A stretch of DNA of 64,000 nucleotides from Actinomycetes bacterium (GCA_021791145.1 JAJYXE010000046.1:7576-71575); one strand, 5' to 3'; positions 50,332 through 60,018 are shown, numbered from the stretch's first letter. The notes: generated from the sequence alone by a model not told the origin. Program-made: numbers and translations.

Positions 50332-51921
50332 GTGCCGAGCGACGAGACCCTCCGCAAGACCGACTCGGGCATCGAGATCCGCCCCGTCTACGGCCCCGGG
50401 GACCTCGAGGGATGGGACCCCGAGGTCCAGCTCGGCGCTCCGGGTCGCTACCCCTTCACCCGCGGCGTCCATCCCGAGATGTACCGGCGCCGGCTGTGGA
50501 CGATGCGCCAGTACGCCGGTTTCGGGACCGCGGAGGCGACCAACCAGCGGTTCAAGTTCCTCCTCCGCCACGGGCAGACGGGGCTCTCGTGCGCCTTCGA
50601 CCTCCCGACCCAGATGGGCTACGACTCGGACCACCCGCGCGCCGAGGGAGAGGTCGGCAAGGTGGGCGTCGCCATCGACTCGCTCGCCGACATGCGCCTG
50701 CTCCTCGACGGGCTGCCGCTCGACACCGTGACGACGTCGATGACGATCAACGCTACGGCTGCCATCCTGCTGCTCCTCTACGAACTGGTCGCAGAGGAGC
50801 AGGGAGTGCGCGGCGACCAGCTGGGTGGCACCGTCCAGAACGACATCTTGAAGGAGTACGTCGCACGCGGGACGTACATCTACCCACCCCGCCCCTCGAT
50901 GCGGCTGATCGTCGACACGTTCTCGTACTGCCGGGAGCATTTGCCGAACTGGAACACCATCTCGATCTCGGGCTACCACATCCGCGAAGCGGGCTCGACG
51001 GCGGTCCAGGAGGTCGCGTTCACCCTCGCGGACGGGATCGCGTACGTCGAGGCGGCGAGAGAAGCTGGGCTCGAGGTGGACGAGCTCGCGCCGAGATTGT
51101 CATTCTTCTTCAACGCGCACAACAACCTCTTCGAAGAGGTCGCCAAGTTCCGCGCCGCCCGCCGCATGTGGGCGCGGATCATGACCGAGCGGTTCGGTGC
51201 GCGCGAAGACCGCTCGAAGCTGCTGCGGTTCCACGCGCAGACCGGCGGGTCGACGCTCACGGCGCAGCAGCCGGACAACAACATCGTCCGCGTCACGGTG
51301 CAGGCGCTCGCCGCCGTGCTCGGGGGCACCCAGAGCCTCCACACCAACGGCTTCGACGAAGCGCTCGGCCTCCCGACGGAGCGGGCGGCGAAGCTCGCGT
51401 TGCGCACCCAGCAGGTCATCGGCCACGAGTCGGGCGTCGCGGACACGGTCGACCCGCTCGGCGGCTCCTACTACGTCGAGTGCCTCACCGACGAGGTGGA
51501 GCGCAAGGCGCTCGACTACCTCTGGCGCATCGACGAAATGGGCGGCGCGGTTGCCGCGATCGAAGCCGGGTTCCTCCAGGCGGAGATCGAAGCGGCGGCG
51601 TACGAGTACGCGAAGGCGGTGGACGACGGCGAGAAGGTCGTGGTCGGGGTCAACCGGTTCGTCGACGCGGATGCCGAGGCGCCGGAGGTCTTCCCGGTGG
51701 ACCCCGAGCTCCAACGCGCACAGGTGGCGCGCGTCGCCCGGGTCCGTGCCGAGCGCGACGCGGCCGCCGTGGAGGCCGCCCTCGAGGACGTCCGCGCCGC
51801 GGCGCGCGGCACGCAGAACCTGCTCGTCCCGATGAAAGAGGCGCTCAGGCGGATGGCGACCCTCGGAGAGGTCTCAGACGCCCTTCGCGCCGAGTGGGGC
51901 GTGTACCAGCCAGGCGGCTGA
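50332..51921 (+). CDS. Methylmalonyl-CoA mutase large (catalytic) subunit
   Basis: Adenosylcobalamin-dependent acyl-CoA mutase subunit of 529 residues, without the C-terminal B12-binding domain, which must be a separate protein not in this window. PWT-like [49 protein letters not shown] and [11 protein letters not shown] are clear family motifs. Tyr61 and Arg179 align with Tyr89 and Arg207 of the Propionibacterium enzyme, the pair that binds the methylmalonyl carboxylate; isobutyryl- and 2-hydroxyisobutyryl-CoA mutases differ there. GTG 50332 is the start. It fits a propionyl-CoA route with the carboxylase chain downstream. Confidence 0.92.
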   Translation: MPSDETLRKTDSGIEIRPVYGPGDLEGWDPEVQLGAPGRYPFTRGVHPEMYRRRLWTMRQYAGFGTAEATNQRFKFLLRHGQTGLSCAFDLPTQMGYDSDHPRAEGEVGKVGVAIDSLADMRLLLDGLPLDTVTTSMTINATAAILLLLYELVAEEQGVRGDQLGGTVQNDILKEYVARGTYIYPPRPSMRLIVDTFSYCREHLPNWNTISISGYHIREAGSTAVQEVAFTLADGIAYVEAAREAGLEVDELAPRLSFFFNAHNNLFEEVAKFRAARRMWARIMTERFGAREDRSKLLRFHAQTGGSTLTAQQPDNNIVRVTVQALAAVLGGTQSLHTNGFDEALGLPTERAAKLALRTQQVIGHESGVADTVDPLGGSYYVECLTDEVERKALDYLWRIDEMGGAVAAIEAGFLQAEIEAAAYEYAKAVDDGEKVVVGVNRFVDADAEAPEVFPVDPELQRAQVARVARVRAERDAAAVEAALEDVRAAARGTQNLLVPMKEALRRMATLGEVSDALRAEWGVYQPGG

Positions 51922-51926
51922 ACCTG

Positions 51927-52016
51927 CCCGGCCTCGAAGGTGCCGGCCTCGAATCCGCCGGCCTCGAATCCGCCGGCCTCGAATCCGCCGGCCTCGAAGG
52001 TGCCGGCCTCGAAGGT
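51927..52016. repeat. 15-bp tandem repeat between mutase and amidohydrolase genes
   Basis: Six copies of GCCGGCCTCGAATCC or GCCGGCCTCGAAGGT with strict 15-bp period (51927, 51942, 51957, 51972, 51987, 52002). It fills the whole gap between two convergent stop codons. Confidence 0.95.
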
Positions 52017-52017
52017 G

Positions 52018-53205
52018 TCAGCTCAAGAGCTGCCGGCGCCGCTCGCGCTCGCGCTGCAGGTGCTCGCGCAGGGAGGGCTGGACCGCCGCGTCGATCGCCG
52101 TCCAGGCCATGGCGAGCGCGCCGTCGTGGACGGCGGCGTCCGCGGAGGGAGAGATGCACGCGGCAGCGAACGCGTGCTGGTGGTTGACCGCTCCCTTCGC
52201 GTCGATGGCGATCAGCGGATGGATCGCAGGGACGGCGAGGGACACGTTGGCCATGTCGGTCGACAGCGTCGGGAGCGGGGCACCTTCGTCGTCGAGGGTG
52301 AAGCGGCGCCCGAGGGCCTCGGCGTTGGCGCGGTAGGCGGCGAGGAGCCCGGGGTCGCTCTCCATGTGCGAGTAGACGGGCGAGAGCTCCTCGAAGGCCG
52401 CGCTCGCGCCGGTCGCGAGCGCGCCCGCTTCGAAGCACGCGCGCACCCGGGGGTCGAGCCGCTCCAGGTCCGCGAGCGTCGTCGCCCTGCACATGAAGCG
52501 GCCCCGCACCCTCTCGGGGATGATGTTCGCCGCGACGCCACCTTCGAGGACCACGCCGTGCGCTTGATCACCCGGACGGAACTGCTGGCGGAGGAGGCCG
52601 ATGCCCACCTCAGCGACGGTCATCGCGTCGAGCGCGTTGACCCCCTCCCAGGGAGCTGCCGACGCGTGCGCCTCGCGCCCGGCGAAGGTCACGTCGAAGT
52701 GCGACACGGCGAGACACTGTCCCGCGAGGCGCTCGGAGCTCCACGGGTGCACCATCATCGCCGCATGCACCCCGTCGAAGCCTCCCCGCTCGAGCATGAC
52801 GACCTTGCCGCCGCCGCCCTCCTCTGCGGGCGTTCCCAGCACGAGCACGCTGAGCCCGACATCGTCGGCCACCTCCGCCAGCGCGAGTCCCGCGCCGACG
52901 GCCGCGGCGGCGATCACGTTGTGACCGCACGCGTGGCCGACGACGGGCAGCGCGTCGTACTCGGCGCAGACCGCGACCACGAGCGGGCCGCTGCCTGCTC
53001 GCGCCGAGAAGGCCGTCGGCATCCCGTACGCGCCGGGCGTGACCTCGAAGCCGTCGAGCATGCCCTCCACGGCGGCCGCGGACCGGTGCTCCTCGAACGC
53101 CGTCTCCGGGTGCGCGTGCAGATCGTGGCTGAGCGCGCGCAGCTCGTGCATGCGGCGCTCGACGACCGATGCCGCGCGCGCCTTGGGGTCTCGTGTGCCG
53201 GGCAC
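52018..53205 (-). CDS. M20-family amidohydrolase/aminoacylase
   Basis: Zinc hydrolase of 395 residues, ACY1L2/p-aminobenzoyl-glutamate-hydrolase-like. Metal-site motifs are VGHACGHNV and TPAEEGGGGK, with the dimerisation-domain His in AGREAHASAAPWEGVNALDA and the late motif STDMANVSLAVPAIHP. Relatives cleave N-acyl amino acids or small amides. GTG 53205 lies 8 bp after the carboxylase stop codon on the same strand, so the genes are co-transcribed. The substrate is not evident. Confidence 0.9.
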   Translation of the reverse strand: MPGTRDPKARAASVVERRMHELRALSHDLHAHPETAFEEHRSAAAVEGMLDGFEVTPGAYGMPTAFSARAGSGPLVVAVCAEYDALPVVGHACGHNVIAAAAVGAGLALAEVADDVGLSVLVLGTPAEEGGGGKVVMLERGGFDGVHAAMMVHPWSSERLAGQCLAVSHFDVTFAGREAHASAAPWEGVNALDAMTVAEVGIGLLRQQFRPGDQAHGVVLEGGVAANIIPERVRGRFMCRATTLADLERLDPRVRACFEAGALATGASAAFEELSPVYSHMESDPGLLAAYRANAEALGRRFTLDDEGAPLPTLSTDMANVSLAVPAIHPLIAIDAKGAVNHQHAFAAACISPSADAAVHDGALAMAWTAIDAAVQPSLREHLQRERERRRQLLS

Positions 53206-53212
53206 GGCCGCG

Positions 53213-55090
53213 CTACTCGATGATCGCGACGACGTCGCCGCCGCCGACGGAGTCGCCAGCCGCCACCCGGACCTCCTTCACCACGCCGTCCCGGTCGGCG
53301 TTGATCGCGTTCTCCATCTTCATGGCCTCCAAGATGCAGACCGTCTGCCCGGCTTGCACGTTGTCGCCGGGCGCGACCAGCACCGACACGATCGTCCCTT
53401 GCATCGGGACGGTGACCGCGCCGGACCCGGCCGCGGCGCTCGTCGCGTGCGATGCGTGCGGCCGCGGCCGGCCGGGTGCCCTTCGGGGCGCAAGGCCGCG
53501 TGTCGGCGTGCCGCCCGGCTCGTCGGCGCCGAGCGGCAGCCAGAGCTTCAGGCGGTAGCGGCGCCCGTCGACTTCGGCGGTGATCTCCCTCGCGCCGAGC
53601 TCCGACGTCCCCGTGCCGGCCGCGCCCCCCGTGCCGGCCGCGCCCCCCGTGCCGGCCGCGCCCCCCGTGCCGGACCCGGCGACCGTGCCGGACCCGGCGA
53701 CCGTGCCGGACCCGGCGACGGTGCCGGACCCGGCGGCGGTGAGGTCGGAGAGGTCCAGCCGCTCCTCGACCCACTTGGTGGAGTGGCGCGCCTCGGCGAA
53801 GTCGGGATGCTCGAGGATGGCGATGTCGGCGGGGATGGTCGTCGCGATCCCGGTGATGCGCGTCTCACCCAGCGCGCGCAGCATGCGGCGGCGGGCCGCG
53901 TCGCGGTCCTCGGCCCAGACGATGAGCTTGGCGACCAGGTTGTCGTAGTACTGGCTGACCGTGTCCCCGGCTCCGTACCCGGCGTCGAGGCGCACCCCCG
54001 GGCCGCCGGGGGCGTCGAAGGCGGTGATGGTCCCCGGCGAGGGGGAGAACCGGCCGGCGGTGGGGTCTTCGGCGTTGATCCGCACCTCGATCGCGTGCCC
54101 CCGCCGCTCGATGTCCGCCTGCTCGAAGGGCAGCCGCTCGCCCGCCGCGATGCGGAGCTGCCAGGCGACGAGGTCGAGGCCGGTCACGAGCTCGGTGACG
54201 GGGTGCTCCACCTGGAGGCGGGTGTTCATCTCGAGGAAGTAGATCTCCCCGTCCTCGTAGAGGAACTCGACCGTGCCGGCGTTCACGTAGCCGCAGGCCT
54301 CGGAGACCTTCACCGCCGCCGCGCCCATCGCTTGGCGGACCTCGTCGGGGAAGCCGGGGGCCGGTGACTCCTCGATGAGCTTCTGGTGCCTGCGCTGCGC
54401 GGAGCAGTCACGTTCGCCGAGCCACAGGACGTTGCCGTGGGTGTCCGCGAGCACCTGCATCTCCACGTGCCTGGGCCAGGCCAGGTACCGCTCGAGGTAG
54501 ACCTCCGCCCTGCCGAAGTAGGCCTGGGCCTCGCGCTGGGCGGAGGCGACCGCCTCCTCCGCCTCCTCGGCGCTCCGGACGACCCTCATCCCCCGGCCGC
54601 CGCCGCCGAACGCCGCCTTGATCGCCACCGGCCAGCCGTGAGCGCCGGCGAAGTCGACCACCTCGCCGGGTCCCAAGATCGGCTCGGAGCGTCCGGGCAC
54701 CCCCGGCACGCCGGCCCGGTCTGCGGCGAGGCGGGAGCTGATCTTGTCCCCCATCACCTCCATGGCCTCGGGCGGGGGGCCGACGAAGGCGACCCCGAGG
54801 GAGGTGACCGCTCGTGCGAAGTCGGCGTTCTCGGAGAAGAAGCCGTACCCGGGATGGACCGCGTCGGCACCGCTTCGCCGGAGGGCTTCGAGGATCGCCT
54901 CGGTGTTGAGGTAGCTCTCGGCGGCGGTCTGCCCCCCGAGGGCGTAGGCCTCGTCGGCCATCCGCACGTGCATGGCCTCGCGGTCGAGGTCCGAGTACAC
55001 GGCGACGGTCGCGATCCCCATCTCCCTGCAGGTGCGCATGACCCGGACGGCGATCTCCCCGCGGTTTGCAACGAGGACCTTTTGGAGCAC
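53213..55090 (-). CDS. Acyl-CoA carboxylase alpha chain (biotin carboxylase + BCCP)
   Basis: Protein of 625 residues joining biotin carboxylase (1-445; [57 protein letters not shown]) to a biotinyl carrier domain (about 555-625; EAMKMEN, biotin on Lys591). Between them is a ~100-residue linker with Gly/Thr/Ala tandem repeats. Such alpha chains serve acetyl-, propionyl- or methylcrotonyl-CoA carboxylases with a separate beta chain, absent from this window; the nearby mutase favours propionyl-CoA. GTG 55090 is divergent by 35 bp from birA, which biotinylates it. Confidence 0.93.
   Translation of the reverse strand: MLQKVLVANRGEIAVRVMRTCREMGIATVAVYSDLDREAMHVRMADEAYALGGQTAAESYLNTEAILEALRRSGADAVHPGYGFFSENADFARAVTSLGVAFVGPPPEAMEVMGDKISSRLAADRAGVPGVPGRSEPILGPGEVVDFAGAHGWPVAIKAAFGGGGRGMRVVRSAEEAEEAVASAQREAQAYFGRAEVYLERYLAWPRHVEMQVLADTHGNVLWLGERDCSAQRRHQKLIEESPAPGFPDEVRQAMGAAAVKVSEACGYVNAGTVEFLYEDGEIYFLEMNTRLQVEHPVTELVTGLDLVAWQLRIAAGERLPFEQADIERRGHAIEVRINAEDPTAGRFSPSPGTITAFDAPGGPGVRLDAGYGAGDTVSQYYDNLVAKLIVWAEDRDAARRRMLRALGETRITGIATTIPADIAILEHPDFAEARHSTKWVEERLDLSDLTAAGSGTVAGSGTVAGSGTVAGSGTGGAAGTGGAAGTGGAAGTGTSELGAREITAEVDGRRYRLKLWLPLGADEPGGTPTRGLAPRRAPGRPRPHASHATSAAAGSGAVTVPMQGTIVSVLVAPGDNVQAGQTVCILEAMKMENAINADRDGVVKEVRVAAGDSVGGGDVVAIIE
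53611..53740 (-). repeat. 18-bp in-frame tandem repeats in the carboxylase linker
   Basis: Two adjacent arrays with 18-bp period: three to four copies based on GCCGGCCGCGCCCCCCGT, then three to four based on GCCGGACCCGGCGACCGT. In protein they give GTGGAA and GTVAGS units. They lengthen the flexible arm carrying biotin. Confidence 0.92.
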
Positions 55091-55125
55091 GGGTCAACAC
55101 TTGCACGCCACGTAGGGTGGCCGCC

Positions 55126-55896
55126 ATGACGGCGGTCACCTGGGACGTCCGCAGGTTCACCACGCTCGAGTCCACGAACGACTGGCTCCTCAGGCGTGCC
55201 CGAGAAGGGGCCCCGGCCGGGCTGGTCGCGCTGGCCGACCACCAGCGGGCGGGGAGGGGGCGCATGGGCCGGCGCTGGGAGGCCCCTCCTGGGCGGTGCC
55301 TCCTCGTCTCGGTGCTCCTGCGCCCGGTGGCGCCTCCCGGCGCGCTGTTCGCCTGCACGGCCGCCGTCGCGCTGGCGGCGGCGGACGCGTGCGCCGCCGT
55401 GGCGGGCGTCGAGCCGACGGTCAAGTGGCCCAACGACCTCCTCATCGGCGAGCGCAAGGTGGCGGGCGTCCTCGCCGAGTCCGACGCCTCGGCCCAAGGC
55501 GGTCGTCCCGGCAGCGTCGCGGTGGTCGTCGGCATCGGGGTGAACCTCGACTGGGAAGGCCCCCCGGGTGCCGACGCCACGTCCCTCGCCGCCTACGCCT
55601 CCGGCCCGGTGGGGCGCGAGCCGCTCCTGGAGGTCATGCTCGACGAGCTCTCAGGCCGAGCGGCGATGCTGGACACCGACGAGGCGCGGCGTGCGATCGT
55701 CGCCGAGCTGCGCGCCCGGTGCGCGACGCTGGGCAGGCAGGTGGCAGTGGAGATGGCCGGCGGCCGACGGCTGCTCGGCACCGCGAGCGCGCTCGGCGAC
55801 GACGGCCGCCTGGTCGTGGCGACCGCCGAGGGAGACGTCGCGGTGTCTGCGGGCGACGTGGTCCACCTCCGGCCCGCAGCCGGGGAGCCCGAGTAG
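55126..55896 (+). CDS. birA: Biotin--protein ligase
   Basis: Attaches biotin to the carrier lysine of carboxylases through biotinyl-AMP. The 256-residue protein has STNDWLLRRA, the adenylate loop GRGRMGRRW (near 45), KWPNDLLIGERKVAGVL and GIGVNLDW, and a C-terminal SH3-like domain. There is no N-terminal HTH, so it is monofunctional and not a repressor. ATG 55126 is used. The gene is divergent from its probable substrate, the carboxylase alpha chain, and lies 12 bp before rmlB. Confidence 0.92.
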   Translation: MTAVTWDVRRFTTLESTNDWLLRRAREGAPAGLVALADHQRAGRGRMGRRWEAPPGRCLLVSVLLRPVAPPGALFACTAAVALAAADACAAVAGVEPTVKWPNDLLIGERKVAGVLAESDASAQGGRPGSVAVVVGIGVNLDWEGPPGADATSLAAYASGPVGREPLLEVMLDELSGRAAMLDTDEARRAIVAELRARCATLGRQVAVEMAGGRRLLGTASALGDDGRLVVATAEGDVAVSAGDVVHLRPAAGEPE

Positions 55897-55908
55897 GCTT
55901 CTGCCTCC

Positions 55909-56904
55909 ATGCGCGTTCTCGTGACCGGCGGTGCCGGGTTCATCGGGTCCAATTTCGTCCGCTACTGGGCCGAGGAGCACCCCGGAGACCTTGTCGTCGT
56001 GTACGACGCGCTCACCTACGCAGGGACACCGTCGAACCTCGAAGGGCTCGACGTGCAGCTCGTCCAGGGGGACGTCTGCGACCTGGAGCTCGCGGCAGCG
56101 ACCCTCGAGCGCGGCGACATCGACACCGTCGTCCACTTCGCGGCGGAGTCGCACAATTCCCTGGCGGTCCTCGACCCGGCCCGGTTCTTCCGCACGAACG
56201 TGCTCGGGACCCAGACGATGCTCGAGGCCGCGCGCCGCCACGGGGTCTCGAGGTTCCACCACGTCTCCACGTGCGAGGTCTACGGCGATCTCGCGCTCGA
56301 CTCCGAGGAGCGTTTCAGCGAGGAGAGCCCCTACCGGCCCCGGACGCCCTACAACGCCTCGAAGGCCGGTGCCGACCACGCAGTGCGCGCGTACGCGGAG
56401 ACCTACGGCCTGCCGGTGACGATCACCAACTGCGCGAACAACTACGGCCCGTACCAGTTCCCCGAGAAGGTGATCCCGCTCTTCACGACGCATGCGCTCG
56501 ACGACGAGCCGCTGCCGTTGTACGCCTCGACCCAGCACCGCAGGGAATGGCTGCACGTACGCGACCACTGCCGGGCGATCGACCTCGTCCTCGAGCGCGG
56601 CCGGCCCGGCGAGACCTACCACGTCGGCAGCGGCGTCGAGGCGAGCATCGAGCAGATCGCCGACAAGGTCCTCGGGTGCCTCGGCAAGCCCGCCTCGCTG
56701 AAGGTGATCGTGCCCGACCGCCCGGGGCACGACCGCAGGTACCTCCTCGACACGACGAAGATCCGCACCGAGCTCGGGTGGCGCCCGCTTGTCGCCTTCG
56801 ACGAGGGGATCGCCGACACCGTCGCCTGGTACGCGGCGAACCGCCGGTGGTGGGAGCCGCTGCGCGGCCGCGCACCGGTGGTCGAGACCGCCTGGGCGGG
56901 CTGA
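55909..56904 (+). CDS. rmlB: dTDP-glucose 4,6-dehydratase-like enzyme with atypical catalytic residue
   Basis: Extended SDR of 331 residues, very close to RmlB in overall sequence: GGAGFIGSNFVRYW, NCANNYGPYQFPEKVIPL, PDRPGHDRRYLLD and RTELGWRP. The catalytic Tyr148-Lys152 are present (PYNASKAG). The usual catalytic Asp-Glu pair (TDEVYG) reads TCEVYG, with Cys122-Glu123, so the residue that normally protonates the leaving hydroxyl is replaced. It may act on another NDP-sugar or use a different acid. ATG 55909. First gene of a five-gene coupled cluster. Confidence 0.88.
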   Translation: MRVLVTGGAGFIGSNFVRYWAEEHPGDLVVVYDALTYAGTPSNLEGLDVQLVQGDVCDLELAAATLERGDIDTVVHFAAESHNSLAVLDPARFFRTNVLGTQTMLEAARRHGVSRFHHVSTCEVYGDLALDSEERFSEESPYRPRTPYNASKAGADHAVRAYAETYGLPVTITNCANNYGPYQFPEKVIPLFTTHALDDEPLPLYASTQHRREWLHVRDHCRAIDLVLERGRPGETYHVGSGVEASIEQIADKVLGCLGKPASLKVIVPDRPGHDRRYLLDTTKIRTELGWRPLVAFDEGIADTVAWYAANRRWWEPLRGRAPVVETAWAG

Positions 56905-56906
56905 CC

Positions 56907-57803
56907 GTGCGGGTCCTCGTCACCGGGGCGGGGGGGCAGCTGGGCAGCGACCTGGTGACCGCCCTGTCGGGTGAGGTGCCACCCGGGGGGCGCCGCCGCG
57001 CGTTGCTGGGCGCCGAGGGCCCGGGCCCCGGGGTCGACGTCACCGGCGCGGACCATGCCGCCCTTGCGGTGGAGGACCGAGCAGCGGTGCTCGAGGCGGT
57101 CGTCGCGCTCCGTCCCCACGTCGTGGTGCACGCGGGCGCCTGGACGGCCGTCGACGCCTGCGAGGCAGACCCCGACCGGGCGTTCCGCGTGAACGCCCTC
57201 GGCACCCGCCACGTCGCCGAGGCCGCGGGGATCGTGGGGGCCCACCTCGTGTACCTCTCGACCGACTACGTCTTCGACGGCGCCTCGCCGCGCCCCTACG
57301 TCGAGTGGGACGAGCCCCGCCCGCTCTCGGTCTACGGGCGGAGCAAGCTCGGAGGCGAGCGGGAGTGCCCGCCGGGCTCGACGGTCGTGCGGACCTCGTG
57401 GGTGTGCGGCGCGTCGGGCGCCAACATGGTGAAGACGGCGCTGCGCCTCGCGGCCGGCGGTGGCGCGCTGCGCTTCGTCACCGACCAGCACGGGTCGCCG
57501 ACGTTCACCGCCGACCTCGCGGCAGCGGTCGTCACCCTCGGGCTCGACCGCAGGCCGGGCACCTACCACGTCACCAACGCGGGGTCGACCAGCTGGTTCG
57601 ACTTCGTGCGGGCCGTGCTCGAGGCGGCCGGCCACGATCCGGGTCGAGTCGAGCCCATTACGAGCGCCGAGCTGGACCCGCCGCGACCGGCGCCCCGGCC
57701 GGCGAACTCGGTGCTCGACAACGCCGCGCTCCGGGGAGCCGGGCTCCCGCTGCTCCCCGAGTGGCACGACGGCCTGGCTCGTCTCGTGGAGGTCCTCTCG
57801 TGA
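56907..57803 (+). CDS. rmlD: dTDP-4-dehydrorhamnose reductase (RmlD-like)
   Basis: NAD(P)H-dependent SDR of 298 residues for the last step of dTDP-rhamnose synthesis. Motifs: VLVTGAGGQLGSDLV, HAGAWTAVDACEADPDRAF, YLSTDYVFDGASPRPYVEWD, the SVYGRSKLGGE Tyr/Lys pair, VRTSWVCG and TYHVTNAG. GTG 56907 is 2 bp after the rmlB stop; its own stop overlaps the next gene. The RmlA and RmlC genes are not in the window. Confidence 0.9.
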   Translation: MRVLVTGAGGQLGSDLVTALSGEVPPGGRRRALLGAEGPGPGVDVTGADHAALAVEDRAAVLEAVVALRPHVVVHAGAWTAVDACEADPDRAFRVNALGTRHVAEAAGIVGAHLVYLSTDYVFDGASPRPYVEWDEPRPLSVYGRSKLGGERECPPGSTVVRTSWVCGASGANMVKTALRLAAGGGALRFVTDQHGSPTFTADLAAAVVTLGLDRRPGTYHVTNAGSTSWFDFVRAVLEAAGHDPGRVEPITSAELDPPRPAPRPANSVLDNAALRGAGLPLLPEWHDGLARLVEVLS

Positions 57804-59086
57804 GCACGGGCGCGGCCATCGCCGTCGTCGGCGCGGGCTATGTCGGGCTCCCGACCGCGGGCGTGCTCGCCAGGTTCGGGCACCGCGTGGTGTGCGCCGA
57901 GCGGGACCCCGGCCGCTTCGACGCCCTGGCCTCCGGGAGGGTGCCCATCGTCGAGGAGGGCCTCGCCGAGCTCCTCAGCGAGGGGGTGGCGTCGGGCCGG
58001 CTCCGCTTCGTGCGCAGCGCGGCGGAAGCGGTCCGCGGCGCACGCTACGTCTTCTTGTGCGTCGCCACCCCCGAGGGCGACCACGGATCGGCCGACCTCT
58101 CCTTCGTCGAGGCGGTGGCCCGCGAGATCGCCGAGACACTCGAACCCGGTGCGATCGTCGTCAACAAGTCGACCGTGCCCGTCGGGACGGCGCTGGCGGT
58201 GGAACGCGTCACCGGTGCGACCGTGGTGTCCAACCCGGAGTTCCTTCGCGAGGGCACGGCCGTCGCCGACAGCCTCCGCCCCGACCGCGTGGTCGTCGGC
58301 GGAGACGACGCCAGGGCGGCGAGGCTGGTCGGGGAGCTCTTCTCGGAGACCGGCGCGCCGCTCATCGTCACCGACACCGTCACCGCCGAGACCATCAAGT
58401 ACGCGTCCAACGCCTTCCTGGCGACGAAGCTCAGCTTCGTGAACGCGCTGGCGGGACTGTGCGAGGCGGTCGGCGCCGACGTGCGCGACGTGGTCCTCGG
58501 GCTCGGCTACGACGCCAGGATCGGGTTCGACTTCCTGCGGCCGGGACCGGGCTGGGGGGGCTCGTGCCTGCCCAAGGACACGGCGGCGCTGCTCCACATC
58601 TCCGAGGAGGCAGAGTACGACTTCCCCTTGCTGCGCGAGGCCATCGCCGCCAACGAGGCCGCGCGCGCACGGGTGGTGCGCAAGGTGGTGCGCGCCGCCG
58701 GCGGCGACCTTGCGGGGGCGACCGTCGGGGTGTGGGGCCTCACCTTCAAGGCGGGAACCGACGACCGCCGGGGGTCCCCGGCGGTCGCGATCGCCCGGAG
58801 GCTCCTCGAGCTGGGGGCGCGTGTCCGCGCCTACGACCCGACCGTGGGGCCAGGGGCGGCCTGCGAGGACCTCGGGGGGATGACCCTGTGCGCGAGCGCC
58901 TACGACGCGTGCCGAGAGGCGCGTGTGGTCGCGCTGCTCACCGAGTGGGACGAGCTGCGCGGCCTCGACTTCCCCAAGGTCGCCGACCTGATGGCGCAGC
59001 CCTCGATGGTCGACGCGCGCAACCTCTTGGACCCGGCTGCGCTTCGCCGCTGCGGCTTCGCCTACACGGGCGTCGGCCGCCGGTGA
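57800..59086 (+). CDS. ugd: UDP-glucose 6-dehydrogenase
   Basis: Oxidises UDP-glucose to UDP-glucuronate in two NAD+-dependent steps. The 428-residue protein has AVVGAGYVGLPTAGVLARFG, NKSTVPVGT, NPEFLREGTAV, and the catalytic Cys256 in GWGGSCLPKDTAALL, followed by the C-terminal Rossmann domain (GVWGLTFKAGTDDRRGSPA). GTG 57800 overlaps the rmlD stop (GTGA). UDP-glucuronate is the substrate of the next gene, so the pair makes UDP-xylose. Confidence 0.93.
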   Translation: MSTGAAIAVVGAGYVGLPTAGVLARFGHRVVCAERDPGRFDALASGRVPIVEEGLAELLSEGVASGRLRFVRSAAEAVRGARYVFLCVATPEGDHGSADLSFVEAVAREIAETLEPGAIVVNKSTVPVGTALAVERVTGATVVSNPEFLREGTAVADSLRPDRVVVGGDDARAARLVGELFSETGAPLIVTDTVTAETIKYASNAFLATKLSFVNALAGLCEAVGADVRDVVLGLGYDARIGFDFLRPGPGWGGSCLPKDTAALLHISEEAEYDFPLLREAIAANEAARARVVRKVVRAAGGDLAGATVGVWGLTFKAGTDDRRGSPAVAIARRLLELGARVRAYDPTVGPGAACEDLGGMTLCASAYDACREARVVALLTEWDELRGLDFPKVADLMAQPSMVDARNLLDPAALRRCGFAYTGVGRR

Positions 59087-60018
59087 GGGTCGTCGTCGCC
59101 GGCGGCGCGGGCTTCCTGGGCTCCCACCTCTGCGAGCGCCTCGTCGCCCGAGGTGACGAGGTGGTCTGCCTCGACGACCTGTCGACCGGCTCCGAGGACA
59201 ACGTCGGGCACCTCTCGCACGAGGCGGCCTTCTCCTTCGTCGCAGCCGACGTGAGCCGGGAGGTTCCCGTCGGCGGCCGTGTCGACGCGGTCTGCAACCT
59301 GGCGAGCCCGGCGTCGCCACCCGCGTACCTCGCCAGGCCGCTCGAGACGCTCGCGACGGGGAGCGAGGGGACGAGGCGGCTGCTCGAGTTCGCGGAGCGG
59401 TCCGGGGCGCGCTACCTGCTGGCGTCCACGAGCGAGGTCTACGGGGACCCCGAGGTCCACCCGCAGACCGAGAGCTACCGAGGCAACGTCGATCCGATCG
59501 GTCCGCGCAGTGTCTACGACGAGGCGAAGCGCTTCGCCGAGGCACTCACCATGGCGGCCCACCGTGCCCGCGGCGTCGACGTGGGCATCGCGAGGATCTT
59601 CAACACCTACGGGCCGCGCCTGTCAGCCGACGACGGGCGCGTGGTCTCGAACTTCTGCGTCCAGGCGCTGCGCACACGCCCGCTCACGGTCTACGGGGAC
59701 GGCACGCAGACGCGGAGCCTCTGCTACGTCGACGACCAGGTGGACGGGCTGCTCGCGCTCCTCGACGCCCGCGTGACGGGTCCGGTCAACATCGGGAACC
59801 CCGACGAGCGGACCGTCGCCGAGCTCGCGGCGAAGGTGCTCGAGATCACCGGGTCGCGCTCGGGCATCGAGCACCGTCCGCTCCCCGCCGACGACCCGAG
59901 CCGCCGCTGCCCGGACATCACGCGCGCACGGCGCGAGCTCGGCTGGTCTCCCAAAGTCGGGCTCGACGACGGGCTCTCGCGCACCGTGTCGTGGTTCCGC
60001 AGCCACCTGGGCAGTTGA
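59083..60018 (+). CDS. uxs: UDP-glucuronate decarboxylase (UDP-xylose synthase)
   Basis: Extended SDR of 311 residues. GGAGFLGSHLCERLVARGD, the family-specific NLASPASPPAYLARP, STSEVYGDPEVHPQTESYRG and NVDPIGPRSVYDEAKRFAEA (Tyr145, Lys149), RIFNTYGPRL and GDGTQTRSLCYVDDQVDGL are characteristic of UXS enzymes. It converts UDP-glucuronate to UDP-xylose (or the 4-keto pentose). GTG 59083 overlaps the ugd stop as GTGA. Confidence 0.92.
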   Translation: MRVVVAGGAGFLGSHLCERLVARGDEVVCLDDLSTGSEDNVGHLSHEAAFSFVAADVSREVPVGGRVDAVCNLASPASPPAYLARPLETLATGSEGTRRLLEFAERSGARYLLASTSEVYGDPEVHPQTESYRGNVDPIGPRSVYDEAKRFAEALTMAAHRARGVDVGIARIFNTYGPRLSADDGRVVSNFCVQALRTRPLTVYGDGTQTRSLCYVDDQVDGLLALLDARVTGPVNIGNPDERTVAELAAKVLEITGSRSGIEHRPLPADDPSRRCPDITRARRELGWSPKVGLDDGLSRTVSWFRSHLGS

